Position numbers and translations under genes: made by a program
Part shown: one piece after another, positions 53,579 to 63,545 of the stretch
How positions within the stretch are numbered: position 1 is the stretch's first letter
Layout of the letters: the number at the start of each line of letters is the position of its first letter
From: Paradesertivirga mongoliensis
GTDB lineage: Bacteria > Bacteroidota > Bacteroidia > Sphingobacteriales > Sphingobacteriaceae
Reading direction: 5' to 3'
DNA: 64,000 bases
Assembly: GCF_024436395.1 (NCBI RefSeq)
Contig: NZ_JAFMZO010000001.1
Location: forward strand, 318,181 to 382,180
The notes under the pieces: model-generated
The model's input: the letters and a program-made list of their open reading frames with translations, nothing else
Databases searched by the model: none
Told to the model about the DNA's origin: nothing

Positions 53579-55984
53579 TTGAAGCTCAATAAAACGACAA
53601 ATACGGCAAGCCGATCAATACTTGGTGCCATTCAAAGCATAGCATTAACCATCGTACTATCTTTGGGGGTTGCCGGACTGTTGAACTGGAAATTTGGGTT
53701 CCTGAACACGGATTCCTTGCAACAGTATGCCTTGCATCCGCTAACTTCAGCTTCTCTGATCCTATGCGCTATAGCCATTGTGATGCTTAACACAGAAAAG
53801 AGCCAATGGCAGCATCCTTTTGTACCCAGGCTCATTTCAATTCTTGTCATCGGAATAGCTGTTTCGAACATGGTCTCCTATTTTGATGGAAAACCGTTGC
53901 TCAACCCAGTGCAAAGTGCTGTTCCGGTCAATTCGGCATTCCTGTTTCTTCTCACCGGATTCGCCATTCTACTGTCGAGTTATAAAAAACATTTCTTCTC
54001 TCAATCACTGTCTCTGATAACCGGCGCGTTTGCTATATTTTCCCTTATCGGACGTATACATAATATGCCCCAGTTCTATGTACCATTTAAAAGTGGCTCG
54101 ATAGTGGTTCCCGGGATAGTTTGTATGCTGCTTCTGGCTACATCAATGCTGGCTTCCGGCAGAGAAAAAGGTTATATGGCCGAAATCACAAGCAGATACA
54201 GCGGTGGCCAGATTGCCAGACGACTTCTTCCCATGTTGGTACTTACTCCTCTTTTTCTGGAGTTTGTTAGATTATATGGCGAAGAATCAGGCTGGTACAC
54301 TTCTGAGTTCGGCGTGGTTCTGTTTTTCTCTGCCATATTAATTATTTTCCTTTTCACCATTTTAAGTTCTGTAAAGCTTGCCAACAAAATTGACCTTAGC
54401 CTTGAGGAAGAAATTGATGAACGCGAAAAAGCTGAGACCGAAATAAAAGAAAGCAACAGGTTTCTCGAAACGATTCTGGAAAATATCCCTAACATGATAT
54501 TTGTAAAGAAGGGCAAAGAATTACGTTTTGCTGCGATTAACAAGGCAGGCGAGCAGTTGCTTGGGATACCGAGACACGAATATATCGGTAAAACCGATGA
54601 TGACATTTTTCCGGAAGACCAGGCCCTGTTTTTCAAAAAGAAGGATATGGAGGTTTTTAATAGCGAAGCGGTGGTGGTAATTGAAGAGGAACCTGTAAAC
54701 ACTAAGGAGGGAGAACGCTGGCTTCGAACAAAAAAAATCCCTGTAAAGGACGGCAGGGGAAATCCCTTATACATAGTAGGAATTTCGGAGGATATCACTG
54801 AAAAAAGAGAACAGAACGAAAGGATCAAGCAATTTTATTCCGAACTGGAATGTAAAGTAAAGGAGCGGACACAGGAGCTTTCCAATAGCGAGAAACGCTT
54901 CAGAGCTTTGATAGAAAACAGCACCGATGGCATTACGATTACAGACGAAGGTTCGGGAATTATTTATGAGAGCCCGGCAGTAGAACGCATGACCGGCTAT
55001 TCGGCTATGGAAAAAACCGCAACACTCTTGTTCGACCACATCCTCCCAGAAGATTTTGAAAAATGCCGTAAACTTTATGATGACCTGGCGGCATCTCCCG
55101 GAAAGCCTATTTTTCAGCAATTTAGAATCAGACACAAAAACGGCCAATATATTTGGGTAGAAGGTACAGCAACAAACCTACTTTGCGACCAGAGCGTAAA
55201 GGCAATAATCTTCAATTACCGTGACATTACCGAACGTAAAAAACACGAACACGAGAGAGAATTGCTGATTCTTGAGCTTACTAAACATAACAAAGATTTG
55301 CGCCAGTTCTCATACATCACTTCACATAACCTGCGGGCTCCGGTGTCGAACTTACTGGGTTTGCTAAGCTTATTAAAATATACACCGGTAGAAGATCCGT
55401 CGCTGAAGGAGATTCTCGACGGCTTCCAAATTTCGACAAATGCTTTGAACGATACCATAAACGACCTGTTGAGTGTTTTGTACATCAAAGAAAATACACC
55501 GATGGAAATGGAAGATATTTCTGTTCCGGACATGGTAAACAAGGTTTTCATGCAGGTATCGAACCTGATTGAGGAAATTAAACCGGAAGTAAGCTTCGAA
55601 GTAAAAGCAAATAGCGTTATTTATTTCAACAGGACATATTTTGAAAGCATCTTTTTGAATCTGTTAACCAACGCTCTAAAGTACCGGTCGGATAAACGCC
55701 GTTTAAAAATCACGATTAAACTGCAAGAATTTGAAGACAAAACCATCGTAACCTTCGAAGACAATGGAATTGGCTTTGACCTTGCAACGGTTAAACCCAA
55801 GATATTTGGCCTCTATCAGCGGTTTCATAACCATCCCGACAGCAAGGGCCTTGGTTTATATCTTGTAAAAACTCATATGGAGGCTTTAGGTGGAAGTATT
55901 GATCTGGAAAGCGCAGTAGATGAAGGAACAAAGTTTATTCTAACATTCAATAAGATTTATGCTGAACAAGGTTCTCTTCATTGA
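53579..55984 (+). CDS. Membrane histidine kinase with two PAS domains
   Basis: 801 residues starting with TTG at 53579; no ATG is near. About seven to eight membrane helices in residues 10-270 form an unassigned sensor region, then a coiled coil, PAS/PAC (~290-410, DITEKREQ), PAS/PAC (~440-555, DITERKK), HisKA with His583 in YITSHNLRAPVSN, and HATPase (EDNGIGFD, GLGLYLV). Overlaps the following receiver gene by 26 bases, the natural partner. The signal is unknown. Confidence 0.9.
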   Translation: MKLNKTTNTASRSILGAIQSIALTIVLSLGVAGLLNWKFGFLNTDSLQQYALHPLTSASLILCAIAIVMLNTEKSQWQHPFVPRLISILVIGIAVSNMVSYFDGKPLLNPVQSAVPVNSAFLFLLTGFAILLSSYKKHFFSQSLSLITGAFAIFSLIGRIHNMPQFYVPFKSGSIVVPGIVCMLLLATSMLASGREKGYMAEITSRYSGGQIARRLLPMLVLTPLFLEFVRLYGEESGWYTSEFGVVLFFSAILIIFLFTILSSVKLANKIDLSLEEEIDEREKAETEIKESNRFLETILENIPNMIFVKKGKELRFAAINKAGEQLLGIPRHEYIGKTDDDIFPEDQALFFKKKDMEVFNSEAVVVIEEEPVNTKEGERWLRTKKIPVKDGRGNPLYIVGISEDITEKREQNERIKQFYSELECKVKERTQELSNSEKRFRALIENSTDGITITDEGSGIIYESPAVERMTGYSAMEKTATLLFDHILPEDFEKCRKLYDDLAASPGKPIFQQFRIRHKNGQYIWVEGTATNLLCDQSVKAIIFNYRDITERKKHEHERELLILELTKHNKDLRQFSYITSHNLRAPVSNLLGLLSLLKYTPVEDPSLKEILDGFQISTNALNDTINDLLSVLYIKENTPMEMEDISVPDMVNKVFMQVSNLIEEIKPEVSFEVKANSVIYFNRTYFESIFLNLLTNALKYRSDKRRLKITIKLQEFEDKTIVTFEDNGIGFDLATVKPKIFGLYQRFHNHPDSKGLGLYLVKTHMEALGGSIDLESAVDEGTKFILTFNKIYAEQGSLH

Positions 55985-56372
55985 TGATGACAGCGTAGCC
56001 CTGATGCTTTACAGAAAGCTGGTCGAGAAATCAGACTTTGCGAGGGAAACGCTGACGGCTTTAAATGGAAGAGCTGCACTCGAATATTTTTCAGCTTTGA
56101 TGGAAGACAATACGTCTCAAGACTATCCTAAATTAATTTTCCTGGACCTCAATATGCCAGTTCTGGATGGTTGGGATTTTCTAAAAGAATTTTCAAGCCC
56201 CCTTTATTCTCCCTTCAAATCGGCTAAAATTATTATCCTTTCATCATCTATTAATCCGGAAGATCTAGAACGTTCGAGAGAGTTTGAAATGGTGATCGAC
56301 TTTATTTCAAAGCCTGTAACGATCGAAGTTCTGGAAGGACTGATGATACGGTTTCGAAGAGAAAGAGCGTAA
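55959..56372 (+). CDS. Response regulator, receiver-only
   Basis: 137 residues: acidic Asp9-Asp10 pocket, phospho-acceptor Asp63 in FLDLNMP, Lys in ISKPV. Its start lies inside the last codons of the membrane kinase gene, so expression is coupled. The type seen is an Rcp1-like receiver (short output-free, with an inserted loop NTSQDYPK before the acceptor strand), common beside phytochrome-like kinases. Confidence 0.9.
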   Translation: MLNKVLFIDDDSVALMLYRKLVEKSDFARETLTALNGRAALEYFSALMEDNTSQDYPKLIFLDLNMPVLDGWDFLKEFSSPLYSPFKSAKIIILSSSINPEDLERSREFEMVIDFISKPVTIEVLEGLMIRFRRERA

Positions 56373-56373
56373 A

Positions 56374-56400
56374 AAAAGCCCATGCAATGCATGAGCTTTT
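56374..56400. terminator. Bidirectional terminator
   Basis: Arms 56374-56385 and 56389-56400 pair around the core ATGC/GCAT with A-rich and T-rich ends on both strands, between the receiver gene and the convergent SPW gene. Confidence 0.8.
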
Positions 56401-56413
56401 GATAATTCGCAAC

Positions 56414-56806
56414 TTAGTGTGCTGGGCTGATATTCCTATCAACGTGATGCCCGTGCGAGTGCTGCGATGTCTTCACTGTAAATAGTCCGGCTCCAATCTC
56501 CATTATACCGATAATCAAATGGGGCAGATATACAAATTCGTCAAAATTAAATAACCAGGGTGATGCAGCCAGGAAAATACCCATGATCACATCCATGGTT
56601 AAATGTCCGCTCATTGATATAGCTTTTTTTCCTCCGCCTTCATAATCGGTCATGAAAGACAGACCGAGAACCAAAATACCAACAGCTATAGCCACCCATT
56701 TCGCACTTTCAATATCGGCGAAGTTAAATAACCAGGGCGAGGCGATTAATAATATTCCAGCTACATAATCCAACACAGCATGGAATTTTCGACTAATGAA
56801 TCTCAT
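56414..56806 (-). CDS. SPW-repeat membrane protein
   Basis: 130 residues, four membrane helices arranged as two repeats. Each repeat contains the ASPWLFNF motif (about 22-29 and 81-88) that names the SPW family. The C-terminus is His-rich. Function is unknown; such proteins are often induced by stress in Bacteroidota. Confidence 0.9.
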   Translation of the reverse strand: MRFISRKFHAVLDYVAGILLIASPWLFNFADIESAKWVAIAVGILVLGLSFMTDYEGGGKKAISMSGHLTMDVIMGIFLAASPWLFNFDEFVYLPHLIIGIMEIGAGLFTVKTSQHSHGHHVDRNISPAH

Positions 56807-56927
56807 AGTATAGAATTTTAAGTTTTAATTTAGATGTACTGATACTTTTACAAGTTGTATGCCAAGTGCCGAAAAACGACCTCAAACGGGTATAATCCGC
56901 AGCATCACCGTATTTTACACATTAAAA

Positions 56928-58124
56928 TTAAAACCTTTGCCTTAATGCAACAGTAGGTTGCATGCCTTCGGAAGAGAATCCTGCTACGGCTCTGACGAAA
57001 AACCTGTTGAATGGATTCAGAAAAACCCCTGCGCCGTATCCATGATGAATAGTCTTCGATACTTCGTCTGGAATCCATACCCTGCCGATGTCATAAAACA
57101 CAATGAGGCCGGCCTTGCCTTTTAATATTGGAAGTGGTCTAGGAAGAGTTATGCGCGTTTCGAGATTATTATAGACCAGGTGATCTGCCGCAAAGCGAAA
57201 CTTACGGTATCCTAAAAGATTGTCCTGGCTACCCAGAAAAGCACTTTGATAAAAGGCCGTCTTACCGATCGTAAAACCAGCTCCTACGCGATTTGCCAGA
57301 ACTATACCTCCTCTGTTATCCAAACTTTTATAGAAGGAAAACTGGGGAAAAGCCTGTGCGTATGTTTCCGAATATTTATTTAAACCCTCGAAAGCCTGCA
57401 GCCGCAGGCTAAAATGAACACCTTCTATAGGCATTCTTAAATCATTACGTGTATCCCGCATAAAGCTAAAAACAACACCAGCATGGCTTTTTTCTTTCGA
57501 AAGATTGTTAAGTTGATTGCCTGCTGCCAGCTCATTAATATACCTGCCCCCGTTATCCTTCGGATCAAATACAAAGTGCTGAAAAACCGGGCCGAAGCTT
57601 ATGGATGATTGTTGGGGTAGTCTGATACGAAGGGCCGGCTCGATCTGGTAGAACGAAAAATTTACGCGATAAAAAGTCCGGAAATCTCCGCTTCGGTCAA
57701 AATCAGTATCATTTCCCCGGCCGAAAAAGTTAAGAATATTCCCCTTAATATCTGCCAGTCCGTTTAAGGTTATATCTGTGTTTTTAAATACCGATATCCA
57801 TTCGCCTTTGTATTCTAAAATAAGCGCCTTAGTCCTGATACTCTTTAAAACAGTGATCTTTTGAATATTAGGATCAGGCGCCTTATACCCTTTTATCCGG
57901 TAAGAGAGGCCTAGAAACAAACCATCAACAGAACGCAGGTCGGCAGTTGGAGAAATCCTCCGGGCCTTTTTTAAAAAAGAAGGACCTTGTATCTCTGTGC
58001 TGTCTTTTGTCAGCAGTTTTAAAGTATCGCCTACCGAGGTACTATCGTTAACACTGTAGGCGTTTTGGCAAAAAGAAACTCCACCAATAAAAAGCGAAAG
58101 TATAGTAAGCAAGATCTTATTCAT
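56928..58124 (-). CDS. BamA/TamA-type outer membrane beta-barrel protein
   Basis: 398 residues with a signal peptide (MNKILLTILSLFIGGVSFCQ). The second half has barrel strands of the bacterial surface antigen family: FLGSQDNLLGYRKFRFAADH, GLIVFYDIGRVWIP, and a closing strand ending in Phe (TVALRQRF). There is no room for POTRA repeats, so it is not the assembly factor BamA itself. Role unknown, probably a small barrel in the outer membrane. Confidence 0.8.
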   Translation of the reverse strand: MNKILLTILSLFIGGVSFCQNAYSVNDSTSVGDTLKLLTKDSTEIQGPSFLKKARRISPTADLRSVDGLFLGLSYRIKGYKAPDPNIQKITVLKSIRTKALILEYKGEWISVFKNTDITLNGLADIKGNILNFFGRGNDTDFDRSGDFRTFYRVNFSFYQIEPALRIRLPQQSSISFGPVFQHFVFDPKDNGGRYINELAAGNQLNNLSKEKSHAGVVFSFMRDTRNDLRMPIEGVHFSLRLQAFEGLNKYSETYAQAFPQFSFYKSLDNRGGIVLANRVGAGFTIGKTAFYQSAFLGSQDNLLGYRKFRFAADHLVYNNLETRITLPRPLPILKGKAGLIVFYDIGRVWIPDEVSKTIHHGYGAGVFLNPFNRFFVRAVAGFSSEGMQPTVALRQRF

Positions 58125-58233
58125 GTAAAATTATTTTCCAGATAGTGTAAATAAGTAACATCATAAGGCCCGCTGTGTTTCTTAAACATCAAACCTCGAA
58201 CGCTCTTTAATGTTCTATAAGAAATTCTGATAC

Positions 58234-58875
58234 ATGAGCCCATACCGCAGACGTCTCTTATTTTATCTTCTTTGTATCCTTTTATTGGGCTTTTTCTTAC
58301 TAACGGCATTCATTTATTTCTATCCTGAATCGGGTGCAGACCAAGAGTTTTCTGAAGAGATACAAGAGCATCAACATCCCCTCCTAGACAATTTAATGAG
58401 AGGGATAAGTGTGTTCGGCAGTTTTCCTTATTCCTTCAGCATGGTTGTTGCAACGGCCGTTCTCTTCCTGATTTTCAAATTCAAAAAAGAGGCATTATTT
58501 ATCTGCCTTACGGGATGTTCGTGGCTGGTAAGCTCCTCGATTAAAATCATTGTAGACAGGCCGCGGCCAACCGAGGATCTGGTCAGAATAGTCGAAGAGG
58601 CCAATCGAAAAAGCTTTCCGAGCGGCCATGTGCTGTTTTATGTGGTGTTTTTCGGATTCTTAACGCTGTTGATGTATCATTTAAAAAGCATCCCTAAGAC
58701 CCTGCGGGCGGTGATCGGCATTGCCTCGCTCTTCCTTATCTTTAGTGTTCCGGTGTCGAGGATCTATTTGGGCGCGCACTGGTTTACCGATGTATTGGGC
58801 GGTTTTTTATTGGGAATAGCGTGTTTACTTACTCTCAGCTTTTACTATTTAAAGAAACCTGATCAAGAAACTTAA
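58234..58875 (+). CDS. PAP2-family phosphatase
   Basis: 213 residues, six membrane helices. The three PAP2 motifs are present: KIIVDRPRP, FPSGH (conserved His), and SRIYLGAHWFTDVLGG (nucleophilic and metal-site His). Members remove phosphate from lipids such as phosphatidate or undecaprenyl pyrophosphate; the substrate here is not known. Single gene, divergent from the barrel protein gene. Confidence 0.93.
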   Translation: MSPYRRRLLFYLLCILLLGFFLLTAFIYFYPESGADQEFSEEIQEHQHPLLDNLMRGISVFGSFPYSFSMVVATAVLFLIFKFKKEALFICLTGCSWLVSSSIKIIVDRPRPTEDLVRIVEEANRKSFPSGHVLFYVVFFGFLTLLMYHLKSIPKTLRAVIGIASLFLIFSVPVSRIYLGAHWFTDVLGGFLLGIACLLTLSFYYLKKPDQET

Positions 58876-58976
58876 ATCTCCGCTCCATTTTATTGATGAT
58901 TTTCAACATTCATATCATCTTAAATTGTAATTTAATCGCATGAAATCCAGCCTATCCGGCTTGGTGTTTAGAAAAG

Positions 58977-61900
58977 ATGTTGAGAACCTTCGTACTCAGG
59001 CTAAGTCTGATCATCTGCCTATTTCCTTATACAGGCAATTCTCTTGCCGTGGAAATTCTATTTTCACGGTATTCTGTGAGCGATGGCTTAGCATCAAACT
59101 TCGTTAATTGCGTATGGCAGGATCCGCGCGGACTAATCTGGGTGGGAACCGACAACGGGCTGCAGCGCTTCGACGGCAGTAAGTTTACCAGCTTTTACCA
59201 GAACTCCAACCAGCAAAAGCTTCCTGCTCTGGCCGTTCATCAAATATTGAGAGATGCCCGAAGTACTATGTGGATCAGAATGGGCAGCCGGATCGGAACG
59301 TTTAACACCTTCAATTATACTTTTAAAGAAGTGAAGGTAGTTTCGCAAAAACCAATCCCTCCGCGCGCAGAATATTATTTAAGACGGGATTTTAAAGGCA
59401 ACCTGCTCCTTACGGTATTAAAAGTGGGAATTTTCACATACAATGAAAGCAAACGAATTTTTGAGGAAAACAAAAATGTGCTCTATGTTCCAGCCGACCT
59501 GGGCATTAACCATGCTTTCGAAGACAGAACTACAGGAAATTACTGGCTGTCTACAGATAAAGGCCTGGCATTGTACAACTTCAAAGACAAGAAAATTTAT
59601 AATCATACAAACCCCGGTTGGAACAAGGCGTTTTCGAAACAACCCGGCTTATATAAAAACGTAACGCATTTGCACATTGATAAGCAACGGAGGTACTGGA
59701 TAGTTAGCTGGGCGGGCGGAACTCCTAAAACCTATTGTTACGACGAGCAGAAAGGCAGATTCACCACCGATACAGCCGGATTAAACTCTGACAATGGCTA
59801 TTTTGAGATCAGAGATTTTAAAGAATCACAAAATATTCTCTGGGCATACGGACTGCATTTTCTTAAAATTTTCGGGCAGCATGAAAAGGGCTTTTACACT
59901 TTCTACAACGACAAGTCGACCTACGGCATTAAATTCAACTCTATCAATCATATATTCGAAGACCGCGAAAAAAATGTGTGGATAGCGTCGGATAACGGCC
60001 TCTATGCTGCCAAAGTGATATTTGATGAAGCAAAACATGGGATTATAAAAAAGTGGCACAATGAAGATGCGATCACTTCTGTCCTGCAAACTTCAGATTC
60101 GCACCTGCTTTTAAGTACTTCCGGAAGAGATATCGAACCACTGAAAACTTCGGGGAGAGACATCATGCCTGCCCCTGCCTACCGGGATGTGATTTACAAA
60201 AATCAGCCAAAGGGAGATAAAGCCTTTCATATGGTCTGCGACATGCAGGAACACACCCAAAGTAAAACACTCTGGCTTACTTGTCATAATGGGCGGCTAA
60301 TCAAGCACAACTTAGTCAGCAGAACTTCCCAATTCCTTAATCCTGCAGCCTTCAACAATAAAAACGTTCGGCAAGTGGCCGAGGATAAGTCTGGCAACCT
60401 TTGGTTCGGCACACAATCGGGAGGTCTGATCAGGCTTGCTGCCGCAGATATTGGAACAAACAAATTTCAAGGGGTATTGAATTTCAAGGTTGGAATCTCA
60501 AAGCTATACGTCGATAAGCAAAACCGCCTTTGGGTGGCCACCGAGGGCAAAGGATTATATGAGGTGAGTACGAAGGATTATAAAGTTAAAAAAGCTTTAA
60601 CAGCGGATAAGGCCCCGGGATATAGCTTGTCGGATAATTCAATCAAAGACATTATTCAATACAACGATAGTATATTCTATGTAGCTGCAGGCAATCTCGA
60701 TATTTTGAATATTAAAAACGGCAAAGTCGAGCAGCTTACGCTTTATGACGGATTACCGTTCACTTCGGTTTCATCGCTTCAGCTGGACAGCTCAGGCGAC
60801 CTGTGGTTGAGTACTATCGGCGGACTGTGTACTTATGACTTTAAACGCAGGTTTTTCAGGCTTTACGATCAGAAGGACGGATTAATCACCACCACCAGTG
60901 CCGATAATCTTTTGCAAACCAGTGCCAGGCTGCAGGATAACCAGCTTTTATTTGCGGGAGGAAATAATTATGTGCTTTTTGACCCCGACCAGATCAAGGA
61001 TAAAAAACGCCCTGATAAAGTAACGATCACAGACTTTAAGCTTTTCAACAATAACTTACCGGTAGATTCGATCCTGAAATTAGACAAATTTACGTTGAAC
61101 AGTAATCAAAACTCGATCACCATTGAATTTGCCACTTTAAATTACAACAGGCGCAACAAGCTTAAATATTACTATAAACTCGAAGGCGCCGACAATAACT
61201 GGGTTGAATCGGACGGGCCAATTGCAGCAAATTACGCCTACCTGCCGCCTGGCGATTATACCTTCCAGGTAAAATCTGTAAATAGCCAGGGGCTCGAATC
61301 CATGGAGGTTACCAGTCTGCCCATTCGCATAAAACCTGCTTTTTGGCAAACATGGTGGTTTTTACTTCTGGTAAGCAGCGCTATCGCAGGCATTATTTAT
61401 TTCGGTTACAGGTTGCGGCTAAACCAACTGATGGAGGTCCAGAAAATCCGCGAACGCGTGGCAAGAGATCTCCACGATGATATGGGATCTACCCTTAGCA
61501 CAATCAATATCCTTAGCGAAATGGCGAAGGTCAAAGTAAAATCAGATACTGTTAGTGCAGGCGATTATATTAGTAAGATATCGGATAACAGTATAAGAAT
61601 GATGGAGGCTATGGACGACATTGTTTGGAGCATCAAGCCATCTAACGACAGCATACAAAAAATAACAGCACGCATGCGCGAATTTGCCGCAGGCATACTC
61701 GAACCTAAAAATATCGACTACTCTTTTGTACTCGATGAAAAAGTGAAGGAGCTGACACTGGATATGGAGGCAAGGCGCGACCTCTTCCTGATTTTTAAAG
61801 AAGCTATTAATAACCTGGCTAAATATTCCGGCGCAAGCACAGCAGATATCCAGTTCTATCAAAAAGACAATAAGCTCATACTTCAGATCGAAGACAACGG

Positions 61901-62045
61901 CAAAGGCTTTGACCCTAACCAGGCAGAGCAAGGCAACGGGCTTTTGAACATGAAAAAAAGAAGCGACAGGCTTAAAGCAAAATTTACTATCAAGTCTGAA
62001 ATGGGGCTGGGCACAGAGATTTGCCTCGAGCTGCCACTAACATAA
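58977..62045 (+). CDS. Reg_prop/Y_Y_Y two-component sensor kinase
   Basis: 1022 residues. Signal peptide (~1-25), two seven-bladed-propeller-type regions of Reg_prop repeats (DPRGLIWVGTDNGLQRFDG, DREKNVWIASDNGL, DKSGNLWFGTQSGGL, and others, ~25-640), Y_Y_Y domain (~690-780), one membrane helix (~790-810), HisKA_3 with His833 in ARDLHDDMGSTLS, and HATPase ending GLGTEICLELPL. Unlike the large hybrid forms it has no receiver or AraC domain; a LuxR-type regulator gene follows 57 bases downstream. These sensors often detect polysaccharides in the periplasm. Confidence 0.93.
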   Translation: MLRTFVLRLSLIICLFPYTGNSLAVEILFSRYSVSDGLASNFVNCVWQDPRGLIWVGTDNGLQRFDGSKFTSFYQNSNQQKLPALAVHQILRDARSTMWIRMGSRIGTFNTFNYTFKEVKVVSQKPIPPRAEYYLRRDFKGNLLLTVLKVGIFTYNESKRIFEENKNVLYVPADLGINHAFEDRTTGNYWLSTDKGLALYNFKDKKIYNHTNPGWNKAFSKQPGLYKNVTHLHIDKQRRYWIVSWAGGTPKTYCYDEQKGRFTTDTAGLNSDNGYFEIRDFKESQNILWAYGLHFLKIFGQHEKGFYTFYNDKSTYGIKFNSINHIFEDREKNVWIASDNGLYAAKVIFDEAKHGIIKKWHNEDAITSVLQTSDSHLLLSTSGRDIEPLKTSGRDIMPAPAYRDVIYKNQPKGDKAFHMVCDMQEHTQSKTLWLTCHNGRLIKHNLVSRTSQFLNPAAFNNKNVRQVAEDKSGNLWFGTQSGGLIRLAAADIGTNKFQGVLNFKVGISKLYVDKQNRLWVATEGKGLYEVSTKDYKVKKALTADKAPGYSLSDNSIKDIIQYNDSIFYVAAGNLDILNIKNGKVEQLTLYDGLPFTSVSSLQLDSSGDLWLSTIGGLCTYDFKRRFFRLYDQKDGLITTTSADNLLQTSARLQDNQLLFAGGNNYVLFDPDQIKDKKRPDKVTITDFKLFNNNLPVDSILKLDKFTLNSNQNSITIEFATLNYNRRNKLKYYYKLEGADNNWVESDGPIAANYAYLPPGDYTFQVKSVNSQGLESMEVTSLPIRIKPAFWQTWWFLLLVSSAIAGIIYFGYRLRLNQLMEVQKIRERVARDLHDDMGSTLSTINILSEMAKVKVKSDTVSAGDYISKISDNSIRMMEAMDDIVWSIKPSNDSIQKITARMREFAAGILEPKNIDYSFVLDEKVKELTLDMEARRDLFLIFKEAINNLAKYSGASTADIQFYQKDNKLILQIEDNGKGFDPNQAEQGNGLLNMKKRSDRLKAKFTIKSEMGLGTEICLELPLT

Positions 62046-62102
62046 ATATGTGATTGCAGAACAAGTTAGCTTTTTATAATTTCCGGCCCGAGATAGAGGT
62101 GA

Positions 62103-62744
62103 ATGATAAAGATAATCTTATACGAAGACAATTCCCAGCTGCGCGAAGGCCTGTTTATGCTGCTAAATGGCTCTGACGGTTTTTTAGTGGTGGGGGCCTT
62201 TGGGAATCCTACAAATATTATCGAACAGTATAATAGCCTGAAACCGGATATTATCTTAATGGATATCGACATGCCCGAGACCTCTGGCCTGGAGGGACTC
62301 AAGATGCTGCGTCAGGTGAGTGCAGATGTTAAGGTGTTAATGCTTACTGTTTTCGACGACAATCAACACGTTTTTGATGCTATTAAGGCAGGAGCAAACG
62401 GATACATCCTCAAAAAAACGCCGCCGGCCAAACTTATCGAATATATACAGGAAGCCAACACCGGCGGAGCGCCAATGAGCTCGTCGATCGCTACACAGGT
62501 GCTTAAAATGTTTTCATCCATCCAAAACTCGGGCGATAAGCAGCATGACTATAACCTCTCAGAGCGTGAAACTCAGGTCCTACAACTTCTTGTCAATGGA
62601 TACAGCTATAAAATGATAGCTTCTGAGATGTATATAGCTATCGATACGGTCCGTTCGCATATCAAAAAAATCTACGAAAAGCTTCATGTAAACTCGAAGA
62701 GTGAAGCTGTAGCGAAAGCCTTTAAAGGAAATTTATTTAATTGA
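62103..62744 (+). CDS. LuxR/NarL-type response regulator
   Basis: 213 residues. Receiver with phospho-acceptor Asp54 in LMDIDMP and Lys in ILKKT; LuxR-type DNA-binding domain (~145-210; LSERETQVLQLLVNGYSYKM in part, TVRSHIKKIYEKL). It is the expected target of the Reg_prop kinase immediately upstream. Ends 10 bases from the convergent sigma factor gene; a CCTAA/TTAGG hairpin (62746-62759) lies in between. Confidence 0.94.
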   Translation: MIKIILYEDNSQLREGLFMLLNGSDGFLVVGAFGNPTNIIEQYNSLKPDIILMDIDMPETSGLEGLKMLRQVSADVKVLMLTVFDDNQHVFDAIKAGANGYILKKTPPAKLIEYIQEANTGGAPMSSSIATQVLKMFSSIQNSGDKQHDYNLSERETQVLQLLVNGYSYKMIASEMYIAIDTVRSHIKKIYEKLHVNSKSEAVAKAFKGNLFN

Positions 62745-62754
62745 TCCTAAAAGC

Positions 62755-63324
62755 TTAGGCCGTAACCAGGCTTAAATATTTTGAACTTCTGCTTTCGAGG
62801 GAGGAAATCTTTTCTTTTAAGATACCACGAGCCCTGCTCAACTGCGTTCTTGACAATATTTCGGAAATGCCAAGCTCTTTTGCGATTTCCTGATGAGAAT
62901 AGCCCTCTATGGCGAACATATTAAACACCAGGCGATATGATGCCGGTAAGCTGGTGATGAGGCGCAAAATATCTTTAGCCTCAAGGCCTTCCTGGTAAAC
63001 AGCGGAAGAATATGCGTTTACATTTTCAGAAATATCTATAGAGCAGGATATGTATTTGTTTCTTCTGTAATGTTCGATAGCCGTATTAACCATTATTTTT
63101 CTAACCCAACCCTCGAAAGAGCCCACACCATTAAAGTAGTTAATCTTTGAAAAAACCTTAATAAAACCGTTTTGCAAGATATCCTCGGCCTCGAAACCGT
63201 CGCGGGCATAACGTAAGCACACACCGTACATTTTGGACGACAGCTTTTTATAAAGCTGCTCCTGGCATTGCCTGTCGCCATTTTTACAGCCCTCTACTAA
63301 TTCAAGGTATCGTGATTGCGTCAT
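62755..63324 (-). CDS. ECF-like RNA polymerase sigma factor
   Basis: 189 residues from ATG at 63324; the in-frame TTG at 63348 lies inside the predicted promoter and is rejected. Region 2 with DAED-like DGFEAEDILQNGFIKVF and GWVRKIMVNTAIEHYRR, region 4 with LPASYRLVFNMFAIEGYSHQEIA in part and QLSRARGIL. It selects promoters for a small regulon. No anti-sigma gene is adjacent; no FecR/TonB partner. Promoter with an embedded palindrome at 63346-63376. Confidence 0.9.
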   Translation of the reverse strand: MTQSRYLELVEGCKNGDRQCQEQLYKKLSSKMYGVCLRYARDGFEAEDILQNGFIKVFSKINYFNGVGSFEGWVRKIMVNTAIEHYRRNKYISCSIDISENVNAYSSAVYQEGLEAKDILRLITSLPASYRLVFNMFAIEGYSHQEIAKELGISEILSRTQLSRARGILKEKISSLESRSSKYLSLVTA

Positions 63325-63345
63325 GGGTTTATTTATTGAATAGAA

Positions 63346-63376
63346 CAAATGTATGCCTGATTATCAGGCACATCAA
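63346..63376 (-). promoter_or_regulatory. Sigma-factor gene promoter with operator-like palindrome
   Basis: On the minus strand TTG (63374-63376), 20 bases, TACATTTG (63346-63353): a full consensus promoter. The spacer contains the palindrome TGCCTGAT-t-ATCAGGCA (63354-63370), so a repressor bound there would block the polymerase. Confidence 0.68.
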
Positions 63377-63545
63377 TCACATATTTGTGGGGTTTAATCC
63401 CCGTTGCTACGGAAGGACCTATTTACTTCAGACTAGAAACCATAACCATTTACCTGTTAAGTGCGTATAAGGTAAAACGATTTTTGAAAGCACCCCCTGG
63501 CAAGCAGGTATTAACATTTCGGTCTAAAGAATGAACGTTTAAACA

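Noticed and set aside
54172..54828. 218-codon open frame on the minus strand
   Set aside because: Antisense shadow of the membrane histidine kinase; Ser/Arg-rich composition is typical of such shadows.
58121..58309. 62-codon minus-strand frame between barrel and PAP2 genes
   Set aside because: Overlaps the PAP2 start on the opposite strand and shows no protein-like pattern.
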